Source of the DNA: Alphaproteobacteria bacterium
Lineage (GTDB): Bacteria; Pseudomonadota; Alphaproteobacteria; UBA2136; JALTLI01
Length of the DNA stretch: 5,763 bases
Assembly (NCBI GenBank): GCA_027005635.1
Contig: JALTLI010000072.1
Coordinates: forward strand, 1 to 5,763
Direction: 5' to 3'
The position numbers and the translations under genes were made by a program. The notes under the pieces were generated by a model, which saw nothing but the letters and a program-made list of their open reading frames with translations, ran no database searches and was not told the origin of the DNA. Of this stretch, positions 1-5,649 are shown piece by piece. Position 1 is the stretch's first letter. Each line of letters begins with the position of its first letter.

Positions 1-350
1 AATTTAAACCTATTAATGATACTTATGGTCATGAAGCTGGTGATCTTATTTTAATGAAAGTATCTAGCCGTTTGAGTGATTTTGTTGGCAGACGAGGAAT
101 TATTACTAGATTGGGCGGTGATGAATTTTGTATCCTTTTGAAAGATACAGATAAAGAAACTGCAAAAGGCATGATTAGTGATATTCAAGAAATAATAGCT
201 GAGCCTGTAGAATATGAAGGTGTAAAAGAGGGTTTACAAATTACAGCGTCCATAGGTTTAGCATCTTATCCAGAGGATACAGACAAGCCTGAAAAACTTG
301 TAAGCATTGCTGATAAAGCCATGTACAAAAATAAAGATATTGATAGATAA
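1..350 (+). CDS. GGDEF-domain diguanylate cyclase, C-terminal part (5' end outside window)
   Basis: This is the catalytic GGDEF domain of a diguanylate cyclase, which condenses two GTP into the second messenger cyclic di-GMP. The reading frame is open from base 3 and continues off the left edge, so the ATG at 54 is internal. From base 3 it reads FKPINDTYGHEAGD, the canonical substrate and metal-binding segment. The signature RLGGDEF lies at about 108-128 with all five GGDEF residues intact, and the domain closes with ADKAMYKNKD just before the TAA at 348-350. The inhibitory I-site (RxxD ending five residues before GGDEF) appears altered: the matching residues read RRGI, with Ile in place of Asp, so product inhibition may be absent. 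Any sensory or membrane N-terminal domain lies outside the window. The stop codon overlaps the ATG of the next reading frame (TAATG). The domain call is secure; the activating signal is unknown. Confidence 0.93.
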   Translation, partial: FKPINDTYGHEAGDLILMKVSSRLSDFVGRRGIITRLGGDEFCILLKDTDKETAKGMISDIQEIIAEPVEYEGVKEGLQITASIGLASYPEDTDKPEKLVSIADKAMYKNKDIDR

Positions 351-445
351 TGACAAAACAAATACTTTTATTTGATGTAGATGGTGTACTTGTGCATAGT
401 TATCATGCTAATCCTAAAGCTCACCAACATATTTTTTCAATTTGA
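350..445 (+). pseudogene. N-terminal stub of a HAD-family hydrolase, truncated by IS remnant
   Basis: A 31-codon frame starts at the ATG overlapping the GGDEF stop codon and reads MTKQILLFDVDGVLVHSYH before ending at TGA 443-445. The hydrophobic strand followed by DVDGVL is haloacid dehalogenase motif I, with the nucleophile and acid/base Asp pair (DxD). A complete HAD hydrolase needs roughly 200 residues and three further motifs, none of which I can find downstream. The last residues (about QHIFSI) may already belong to the transposase remnant, since a frame of the form HIFSI-x-VMCRVL would suit an IS3 OrfB. The junction therefore lies somewhere in 415-446. The TAATG overlap suggests that the intact gene was once translationally coupled to the GGDEF gene. 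The stub cannot be catalytically active. The original substrate is unknown. Confidence 0.75.
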
Positions 446-760
446 GTAATGTGTAGAGTTTTAAAAGCTAACCGTAGTGGTTTTTATTGCTGGTTAAAAG
501 CTCCAAGAAGCAAGCGAGTCAAATACAGTGTGGGTAACAGATTAACCTACATTAAAACTTATGAAGGTTGGCTTTATTTATCAGTTATGATTGATTTATA
601 TTCACGCAAAGTTGTTGATTCAATGCAATCACGCATGGAAATGAATTTGGTATTAGATACTATTTTAATGGCTGTTTTCTTGCATCACATAATTTAGAAG
701 CAACTAATAGCAGGCGTGGAAACTGCTTGGATAATGCAGTATAAGAAAGTTTTTTTAGCT
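446..760 (+). pseudogene. Degenerate IS3-family transposase (OrfB) remnant
   Basis: Fragments of an IS3-family OrfB (DDE, rve-type integrase core) are spread over three frames. First, at 449-520, is the N-terminal segment MCRVLKANRSGFYCWLK. Roughly 60 or more codons are then missing. Next, in another frame, comes VWVTD (528-542), which carries the first catalytic Asp. A one-base loss at about 543 shifts the frame into TYIKTYEGWLYLSVMIDLYS and SMQSRM (545-672). A second deletion removes the segment that should contain the HSDQGSQ motif with the second catalytic Asp. A third frame then gives SHNLEA (685-702), SRRGNCLDNAV (709-741), a TAA where Ala is usual, and ESFF (745-756), with the third catalytic residue, Glu. 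At least two deletions, two frameshifts and an in-frame stop make it inactive. Neither terminal inverted repeats nor an OrfA could be recognised. The family call rests on remembered OrfB motifs; the subgroup is uncertain. Confidence 0.85.
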
Positions 761-893
761 ATTAGAAAGATTGATTTTGAGATATGGTACAACTAGACAT
801 TACATGGTGGTCTACTTTTCTTGAGGCTATTCAAAATCTTTCTTTTGAAAAAGTTATTACTATATGTTACAAAGTTATAAATTATCCTTTTAA
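761..893 (+). other. Unassigned spacer between IS remnant and tRNA-Ser
   Basis: No recognisable gene lies here. A frame from the ATG at 784 is open but runs straight through the tRNA, so its openness is not evidence of coding. Its first 37 or so codons (MVQLDITWWSTFLEAIQN...) match nothing I know. The stretch may hold the decayed 3' end of the insertion sequence, leftover HAD-gene sequence, and the tRNA promoter. Confidence 0.4.
845..873 (+). promoter_or_regulatory. Candidate promoter for tRNA-Ser
   Basis: TTGAAA (845-850) resembles a sigma-70 type -35 box with five of six matches. A 17-base spacer leads to TACAAA (868-873), a four-of-six -10 box, which would place the transcription start about 14 bases before the tRNA. 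A second possible -10, TATAAA (876-881), has a better hexamer but no good -35. In such A+T-rich DNA either could arise by chance. Confidence 0.35.
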
Positions 894-981
894 GGACAAG
901 TGGTCGAGTGGTTTAAGGCGCACGCTTGGAAAGCGTGTTGGCAGCAATGTCACGCAGGTTCGAATCCTGTCTTGTCCGCCA
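894..981 (+). tRNA. tRNA-Ser (anticodon GGA)
   Basis: This is a complete 88-base class II tRNA. The acceptor stem GGACAAG (894-900) pairs with CTTGTCC (971-977), followed by discriminator G and an encoded CCA (979-981). The anticodon arm is CACGC-TTGGAAA-GCGTG, giving anticodon GGA, which reads UCC and UCU serine codons. A long variable arm TGGCA-GCAA-TGTCA, typical of serine tRNAs, follows. The T arm is GCAGG-TTCGAAT-CCTGT with the invariant TTCGA core. All arms are intact, so the gene should be functional. It directly follows the IS remnant and converges on the ribosomal protein operon. tRNA 3' ends are common integration targets, but no duplicated tRNA end was found here. Confidence 0.97.
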
Positions 982-1050
982 TTTATCCTTCCATATAGTG
1001 ATTTAACTTAACATTTAAATATCTCTTAACATTAAAAATGCCATAGCTTA

Positions 1051-1078
1051 AACAAAAAAAGAAGCCTTACGGCTTCTT
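1051..1078 (-). terminator. Intrinsic terminator of rplM-rpsI, possibly bidirectional
   Basis: An eight-base-pair stem AAGAAGCC (1059-1066) and GGCTTCTT (1071-1078) encloses a four-base loop. Read on the minus strand it is followed by seven T residues (complement of 1054-1060), the classic rho-independent form, about 20 bases beyond the rpsI stop. On the plus strand the hairpin is followed only by CTTTATAA, so it could stop read-through from tRNA-Ser more weakly. Confidence 0.9.
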
Positions 1079-1098
1079 CTTTATAAGTATATATTCTC

Positions 1099-1530
1099 TT
1101 AACGTTTAGAGAACTGTGTACTTTTACGTGCTTTATGACGACCGTATTTTTTACGTTCCACAACACGAGAATCACGAGTTAGAAAACCACGTGCTTTAAG
1201 TGGAGAACGGTTAGCATCATCATAATCAACTAAAGCTTTTGAAACACCATGACGAATTGCGCCAGCTTGACCAGATAAACCACCACCATGAACATTAATA
1301 ATAACATCAAATTTACCAACCATATCTATAGTTTCAAAAGGTTGAGCAACAACCATCTGCGATACAGGACGACCAAAATATTGTTTAATATCACGGCCAT
1401 TGATTATAATTTTACCCTTACCTTTGCTTAAGATAACACGAGCAACTGCATCTTTACGTTTACCTGTTGCGAAATAGCGACCAGCTTTGCGTTCAGCTGC
1501 TTTTAGGCTTTCTGCCATACTTTGACTCAT
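1099..1530 (-). CDS. rpsI: 30S ribosomal protein S9 (uS9)
   Basis: S9 is a small-subunit head protein whose basic C-terminal tail reaches the P-site tRNA. The 143 residues contain ATGKRKDAVARV (21-32), the GGGLSGQAGAIRHG segment (82-95), LTRD and VERKKYG (117-130), and end in QFSKR with the conserved terminal Arg. The protein is about a dozen residues longer than the E. coli protein (130) because of an N-terminal extension, as is common in alphaproteobacteria. The chosen start has AAAGGA about nine bases upstream; Met5 is a possible alternative. The gene begins three bases after the rplM stop, so its ribosome binding site lies inside the end of rplM and the two are co-transcribed. No damaged or missing conserved segment was seen. 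Confidence 0.98.
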   Translation of the reverse strand: MSQSMAESLKAAERKAGRYFATGKRKDAVARVILSKGKGKIIINGRDIKQYFGRPVSQMVVAQPFETIDMVGKFDVIINVHGGGLSGQAGAIRHGVSKALVDYDDANRSPLKARGFLTRDSRVVERKKYGRHKARKSTQFSKR

Positions 1531-1533
1531 AGG

Positions 1534-2004
1534 TTAGTTTCCTTTATGATTTTTTTTAGTGATAAGATTTTTTACGTCCCATATCACAGGTTTTTGTGAT
1601 TCATGCTTATGAGTATCACCAGCATAAACATGTAATTTTGTAAGCATTGATGTACCAAGTTTTGTTTTAGGTAGCATACGTTTTACTGCACGTTGTACAA
1701 CACGCTCTGGGTATTTACCTTTAAGTTCAGCACCTGCAAGAACAGATTTAATTCCACCAGGAAATCCAGTGTGCCAGAAAAATTCCTGAGTAACCATTTT
1801 ACGACCAGTTAAACGCACTTTTTCTGCGTTAATAACAATAACGTTATCACCACAATCTACGTGTGGAGTGAAATCTGGGCGGTGCTTACCACGTAAGCGG
1901 TGAGCAATTTCTGATGATAAACGACCTAAAGGCATATCTGTAGCATCTACTACAAGCCATTCTCTTTTAACACCTTCTGTTTTAATACTGTCTGTAAGTC
2001 TCAT
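1534..2004 (-). CDS. rplM: 50S ribosomal protein L13 (uL13)
   Basis: L13 is an early-assembly protein of the large ribosomal subunit that binds 23S rRNA. The 156-residue product shows WLVVDATDMPLGRLSS (16-31), LRGKHRPDFTPHVDCGDNVI (37-56), HTGFPGG (78-84) and the family signature beginning AVKRMLPKTKLG (106-117) followed by LHVYAG (124-129). It is slightly longer than E. coli L13 (142 residues), mainly at the C-terminus, within the range I expect for alphaproteobacteria. The start codon is preceded by a weak ribosome binding site (TGGAAA, about six bases upstream), which would fit a translationally regulated leader. It is the first gene of the rplM-rpsI operon, with its own promoter in the 147-base gap to the phosphatase gene. 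Confidence 0.98.
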   Translation of the reverse strand: MRLTDSIKTEGVKREWLVVDATDMPLGRLSSEIAHRLRGKHRPDFTPHVDCGDNVIVINAEKVRLTGRKMVTQEFFWHTGFPGGIKSVLAGAELKGKYPERVVQRAVKRMLPKTKLGTSMLTKLHVYAGDTHKHESQKPVIWDVKNLITKKNHKGN

Positions 2005-2047
2005 GTTTTTTCCAGCTTTTTAATAAATAATTTTTAATATTCAAAGC

Positions 2048-2063
2048 AACCTTAATGTAGGTT
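2048..2063 (-). promoter_or_regulatory. Small leader hairpin upstream of rplM
   Basis: In the predicted rplM leader, AACCT and AGGTT form a five-base-pair stem around a six-base loop, about 45 bases before the start codon. L13 autoregulates its operon through the 5' leader in E. coli, but this hairpin resembles no leader family I can name. It is short enough to be chance. Confidence 0.3.
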
Positions 2064-2082
2064 TTAGCTCTGTAACTTGTTC

Positions 2083-2111
2083 CTTTTACGGAATATACAA
2101 GGTAAAGTCAA
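2083..2111 (-). promoter_or_regulatory. rplM: Promoter of rplM-rpsI
   Basis: On the minus strand TTGACT (complement of 2106-2111), a five-of-six -35 box, is followed after exactly 17 bases by TAAAAG (complement of 2083-2088), a four-of-six -10 box. Transcription would begin near 2076, giving a leader of about 70 bases before rplM. The good -35 and correct spacing, placed just upstream of a highly expressed operon, support the call. Confidence 0.6.
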
Positions 2112-2151
2112 CTGTTTTATTAAAAATATATTATTTTTTTAAGTAAAAAAG

Positions 2152-2820
2152 TTAAATCTCCCCAGTAGACAAATTCCAACCTTCATGGTTCCACCTGCCT
2201 AAGGCATATTCTAAAATACAATAATTACCAGTTTTTACTTTCCAGTTTGGGAATTCTCCGTGTTCTGATGCGTATTCATAACAATTACTTTCTGCCATAG
2301 GAGGAATAAACAAGTTTAGAAATGAACGAATTAAACCACCATGACTAACAGCAACTATAGTTTTATTACCAGCATATTTATCTGCCATATCTTTTGCAAA
2401 ACTTAATACTTGTTGTTTTTTTTCTTCTGGAGTACTTGCCCATGCACCATTGCTAGCTACGGGCCATTGACTATATTTTTGCCATGCTTCCATTGCATCT
2501 GCACCAAATTTTGCAATAATTTCGTCATCGCTTAAACCTGTCCAATTACCATAATCAATTTCATTAAGTCTACTATCAGTAATTGGTGTTGCATCTATGC
2601 CTAGTTCTTCTATAACTAATTCTGCATAACGGCGCGTACGTTGAAGTTCAGAACAATAAAAGGCTTCTGGAGTTATGCCTTCTGCTTTAAGTTTCTTGCC
2701 TAAAGCTCTTGCTTGCTCTTCACCTTTTTTAACTAATGGTAAATCATTTGTTAGCCCTGCCATTACTACTTTTTCACCATTTTCAAAGGTATTACCATGA
2801 CGTGATAATATTATTTTCAT
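2152..2820 (-). CDS. Histidine phosphatase (phosphoglycerate mutase-like) family protein
   Basis: This 222-residue protein belongs to the histidine phosphatase superfamily, whose members transfer a phosphate to a catalytic His. It has the RHG motif near the N-terminus (R7, H8, G9, with H8 as nucleophile), SELQRT with R61, the LNEIDYGNWTGL segment with acidic E87, and the second active-site histidine in SHGG (H160). The active site is therefore complete. No signal peptide is visible, so it should be cytoplasmic. Family members include cofactor-dependent phosphoglycerate mutase, alpha-ribazole phosphatase and phosphatases of sugar phosphates and small molecules; sequence alone does not decide among these. 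Its ATG overlaps the kdsB stop by four bases (ATGA), so it is almost certainly coupled to kdsB, and a role with a sugar phosphate of envelope synthesis is a reasonable inference, not a demonstrated one. No clear terminator follows it. Confidence 0.9.
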   Translation of the reverse strand: MKIILSRHGNTFENGEKVVMAGLTNDLPLVKKGEEQARALGKKLKAEGITPEAFYCSELQRTRRYAELVIEELGIDATPITDSRLNEIDYGNWTGLSDDEIIAKFGADAMEAWQKYSQWPVASNGAWASTPEEKKQQVLSFAKDMADKYAGNKTIVAVSHGGLIRSFLNLFIPPMAESNCYEYASEHGEFPNWKVKTGNYCILEYALGRWNHEGWNLSTGEI

Positions 2821-3599
2821 TTAACCAACTCCCCCTCTTCCATGATTATTTCTGCAGCACGATCTGCATCAGCAGGGCTATCAACTGCCCAGTGGCTTCT
2901 ACCTTCATAATCAACTTCTACCACACGAATAGGGATAGCATTTTCAAGCAAGCGTAGTTGCTCTAAACCTTCGGTCATTTCTAGGGTTGTTGGTTCCATA
3001 TCTAGGTATTCCTTTAAAGTATCATAACGATAACCATATAAACCTATATGACGAAAAACTGGGAAATTATTATCAATTTGATCACGAACAAAGGGAATAA
3101 TTGTTTTAGAAAAATACATAGCATCATGGTTTTTATTAAAAGTAACAGTTGTTCCACCAACTTCACCAGCATCTTTGGCAGCTTTTAGTTTATCACAACT
3201 AAATTTATCCATACGAACAGCCGGGGTGCAAACTTCAACATCTTCATTTGCTAGCATTTCATCTACTACTGCTTGGATTACCCATGGCGGGGTTAAAACT
3301 GCATCACCTTGTAAATTAATTATAATATCTGGTTTATCATTCATTTGCTCAATTGCTTGCCATACACGTTCTGATCCATTATAGCAATCATGGGTCATAA
3401 CAGCATTGCCACCAAGTTCTATAACATGATTTGCAATTCTATCATCATCTGTTGCTACAATTACTTGAGATACATAATCTACAGAATTTGCTATTTCATA
3501 TACTCGTTGAATAAGGCTTTTGCCTTCTATTATTGCTAGTGGTTTTCCAGGGAAACGGCTAGAGCCGTAACGGGCTGGGATTACTATTACTACATCCAT
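2817..3599 (-). CDS. kdsB: KdsB-type CMP-sugar acid synthetase (3-deoxy-manno-octulosonate cytidylyltransferase)
   Basis: KdsB activates Kdo with CTP, giving CMP-Kdo for lipopolysaccharide inner core or, for paralogues, capsule. The 260 residues open with the nucleotide-binding motif IPARYGSSRFPGKPL (7-21), followed by ATDDDRI (49-55), GSERV (75-79), NLQGD (95-99, D99 a likely metal ligand), RHIGLYGYR (183-191), LEQLRLLEN (212-220) and VDSPAD (239-244, D240 the likely second metal ligand). The length is close to the usual 245-260. One point is unusual: after QGD the family normally has Glu-Pro or a similar pair, as in E. coli QGDEPMIP, while here it reads QGDAVLTPP. This could mark a divergent clade or a different ulosonic acid. 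The start is well supported by AAAGGA about six bases upstream. The gene overlaps the next one by ATGA. No kdsA, kdsC or kdsD is in the window. Confidence 0.88.
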   Translation of the reverse strand: MDVVIVIPARYGSSRFPGKPLAIIEGKSLIQRVYEIANSVDYVSQVIVATDDDRIANHVIELGGNAVMTHDCYNGSERVWQAIEQMNDKPDIIINLQGDAVLTPPWVIQAVVDEMLANEDVEVCTPAVRMDKFSCDKLKAAKDAGEVGGTTVTFNKNHDAMYFSKTIIPFVRDQIDNNFPVFRHIGLYGYRYDTLKEYLDMEPTTLEMTEGLEQLRLLENAIPIRVVEVDYEGRSHWAVDSPADADRAAEIIMEEGELVK

Positions 3600-3750
3600 T
3601 TATATATCCTTTGTTATAACTAATATAATTTCTAACTAGTACCTACTCGCGGGGGTTTTAATATTTACCTTAAGGTTTATATAAGCCACAGCAAAGTCTG
3701 TGACTGTTAAATTTATTACTAACTTATTTTATAAATCTTGTAATAATGAT
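3600..3750 (-). other. Spacer between petC and kdsB with small inverted repeats
   Basis: This gap of 151 bases contains no gene. It holds a hairpin (3684-3705), a perfect ten-base palindrome ACCTTAAGGT (3667-3676), and an isolated G/C patch GCGGGGG (3649-3655) that stands out against A+T-rich surroundings. The kdsB ribosome binding site lies at its left end. A kdsB promoter is expected here, but no convincing pair of boxes was found. Confidence 0.5.
3684..3705 (-). terminator. Candidate hairpin downstream of petC
   Basis: Read on the minus strand, AGTCACAG and CTGTGGCT pair over eight positions around the loop ACTTTG. One pair is a G-U wobble in minus-strand RNA but would be a C-A mismatch in plus-strand RNA, so the fold favours the direction of petC transcription. 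It starts 46 bases after the petC stop. It lacks a T run (TATATAAA follows), so it may be a weak or factor-assisted terminator or an RNA-stabilising 3' stem. Confidence 0.4.
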
Positions 3751-4449
3751 TTACTTTTTAAGTCTAGCCCAAATTCTTCTATTAACTAAAATTGCAAGTA
3801 TTGCAAATATAAATAGATATACTAAAACGTATGTACCTAATTTTTTACGTTTTAATAATTCTGGTTCAGCTGTCCATTGTAGGAAATAAGCTACGTCATG
3901 CGCCATTTGCTCAATTGTTGCTGGTGTTCCGTCTTCATATTCAATTAAATCTTCGCTTAATGGTGCTGGCATAGCAATATTATGCCCTGCAAATGCTGTA
4001 TTATAGTTAGCACCTTCAAAATCTATTGGTATTTCTTCTGGGTAACCAGTTAAAATAGCGTAAACATAATCTGCACCACCTTCTCTTGCTTTGTTTATAA
4101 CAGATAAATCTGGTGGGATTTTACCAAAACTATCTTTAGCATCAGTAGGTTCTAGAGCTGAAAGCAATGGTTTATTAATTTTAGTATCCATTGTAGCTGC
4201 CATTGCCATGGCTTCAACTTCACTAAAACCAACTTCCATCAAATTACGATGAGAAACATATTTAAAACTATGACAATTAATACAAACTTGTGTAGCAACT
4301 GTATAGCCTCGTTTAATTTTATCTTTTTCCCAATTAGCTGTAAGTTTGTTAAAAGACCATTCTTGTTTTTCAACTTCATTACCACTACTTGCAAAAGCAC
4401 TAGCTGAAAAAACCAAAGAAACAGCTAAAGTAAATATTATTTTTTTCAT
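3751..4449 (-). CDS. petC: Cytochrome c1 subunit of the cytochrome bc1 complex
   Basis: Cytochrome c1 carries electrons from the Rieske protein to soluble or membrane-bound cytochrome c at the periplasmic face. The frame is open from 4497, but the ATG at 4449 is chosen because a ribosome binding site (AGGGA) lies seven to eight bases upstream and the protein then begins with a proper signal peptide, MKKIIFTLAVSLVFSASAFA, with likely cleavage after residue 20. That gives 232 residues. CINCH (56-60) is the covalent haem c site, PPDL (112-115) is conserved in the family, and Met160 in HNIAMPAPL is the expected axial haem ligand. A single C-terminal membrane helix (about 205-223) anchors it, followed by a basic cytoplasmic tail ending RLKK. 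It starts 13 bases after the petB stop, as the last gene of petABC. Confidence 0.95.
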   Translation of the reverse strand: MKKIIFTLAVSLVFSASAFASSGNEVEKQEWSFNKLTANWEKDKIKRGYTVATQVCINCHSFKYVSHRNLMEVGFSEVEAMAMAATMDTKINKPLLSALEPTDAKDSFGKIPPDLSVINKAREGGADYVYAILTGYPEEIPIDFEGANYNTAFAGHNIAMPAPLSEDLIEYEDGTPATIEQMAHDVAYFLQWTAEPELLKRKKLGTYVLVYLFIFAILAILVNRRIWARLKK

Positions 4450-4462
4450 TTTTTTATTCCCT

Positions 4463-5632
4463 TTATAATGTTTCATGTTCTGGTTTAGTTTTCTCAAATT
4501 TGCTAATAAATGGTAGCAATAAGTAGTAAGAAAAGTAAACAGCAGTACTAATTCTGGAAATCAGAACGTAAATTCCTTCTGGAGGCTTAGAGCCAACCCA
4601 ACCAAGAACAAAAAAGTTTAATACAAACACTAAAAACATCCATTTAAATATTGGACGGTAGCGCCCAGATACAACTTTACTTCTATCTAGCCAAGGTAAA
4701 ACAAATAATATTGCAATAGAAATTCCCATAGCAATAACTCCAATTTCCTTAATAGGAATAGCTCTTAAAATTGCGTAGAAAGGTAAGAAGTACCACTCTG
4801 GCACAATGTGCGGAGGTGTTTGAATTGGATTTGCAGGAATATAGTTATCTGTATGACCTAAATAATCAGGCATAAAGAAAAGCATAAAACAAAATATGAT
4901 TAAATATACAGATAAACCAACGGTATCCTTAGCAGTATAATATGGGTGAAACGGTACAAAATCTGTTTTCTTTTTAAGAGTTTTACCAGTTGGATTATTA
5001 GAATGTTTATGATGAACAGCCCAAATGTGTAAAATTACTACACCAACAATAATAAACGGCACTAAATAATGGAGTGCATAAAAACGGTTTAAAGTTGGAT
5101 CACCTACGTTAAATCCACCCCATAACCATACAACAACATCTTCCCCAACAAACGGAATAACTGAAAACAGATTGGTAATAACTTTAGCACCCCAGTAGCT
5201 CATTTGCCCCCAAGGTAAAACGTAACCCATAAAAGCGGTTGCCATCATAAGGAAGAATAAAATTATTCCCATCCACCACATAACTTCACGTGGGGCTTTG
5301 TAACTTCCATAATACATCCCTCTTCCTATGTGTAAATACACAACAGCAAAGAAAAAACTAGCACCAACAGCGTGCATATTACGAATAATCCACCCGCCAT
5401 CAACATTACGCATAATTTGTTGGATAGAATCAAATGCCAAATTAACATCAGGCTTATAGTGCATAGCTAAAAATACGCCTGATAATATTTGTATTACTAA
5501 TGCAATACCTGCAAGAGAGCCAAAAGTCCACATCCAGTTAAGGTTTTTAGGTTCTTTAAATTCTACTAAATTTTTCTTCATGTAGCTAAAAATTGGTAAT
5601 CTATCATCAAACCATGCTATTGCTTTTTTCAT
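4463..5632 (-). CDS. petB: Cytochrome b subunit of the cytochrome bc1 complex
   Basis: This is the membrane core of ubiquinol:cytochrome c oxidoreductase, holding haems bL and bH and both quinone sites. The four haem-ligating histidines are visible as two pairs 14 residues apart: H87/H101 in the second helix and H188/H202 in the fourth. The ubiquinol-oxidation motif PEWY is at 278-281, GYVLPWGQMSYWGA at 136-149, and several further hydrophobic helices follow to about residue 375. At 389 residues it is a full single-piece cytochrome b of the bc1 type with the C-terminal helices included, unlike the split b6/subunit IV arrangement, and it is not fused to cytochrome c1 as in some rhizobial relatives. 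GAGAGGA precedes the start by about 11 bases. It lies 17 bases after petA and 13 before petC. Confidence 0.98.
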   Translation of the reverse strand: MKKAIAWFDDRLPIFSYMKKNLVEFKEPKNLNWMWTFGSLAGIALVIQILSGVFLAMHYKPDVNLAFDSIQQIMRNVDGGWIIRNMHAVGASFFFAVVYLHIGRGMYYGSYKAPREVMWWMGIILFFLMMATAFMGYVLPWGQMSYWGAKVITNLFSVIPFVGEDVVVWLWGGFNVGDPTLNRFYALHYLVPFIIVGVVILHIWAVHHKHSNNPTGKTLKKKTDFVPFHPYYTAKDTVGLSVYLIIFCFMLFFMPDYLGHTDNYIPANPIQTPPHIVPEWYFLPFYAILRAIPIKEIGVIAMGISIAILFVLPWLDRSKVVSGRYRPIFKWMFLVFVLNFFVLGWVGSKPPEGIYVLISRISTAVYFSYYLLLPFISKFEKTKPEHETL

Positions 5633-5649
5633 AATTAGTTTATCCTCTC

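Noticed and set aside
894..981. tRNA-Ser as an integration site of a genomic island
   Set aside because: No integrase gene and no duplicate of the tRNA 3' end is visible in the window; the nearby mobile remnant is IS3-family, which does not target tRNA ends.
784..1011. Open frame of 75 codons on the plus strand
   Set aside because: It runs through the whole tRNA-Ser gene and shows no family similarity or ribosome binding site.
2110..2151. A+T inverted repeat after the histidine phosphatase as a terminator
   Set aside because: The stem consists only of A and T pairs and no T run follows in the direction of transcription, so it is expected by chance in such DNA.
2736..2957. Plus-strand open frame of 73 codons
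   Set aside because: It lies opposite the histidine phosphatase and kdsB, which have complete family motifs, and its product is composition-driven with no domain.
3175..3384. Plus-strand open frame of 69 codons
   Set aside because: It is entirely antisense to kdsB and resembles no protein family.
4450..4497. Upstream extension of petC by 16 codons to the ATG at 4497
   Set aside because: It would overlap the end of petB and place a charged stretch before the signal peptide; the ATG at 4449 has a good ribosome binding site.
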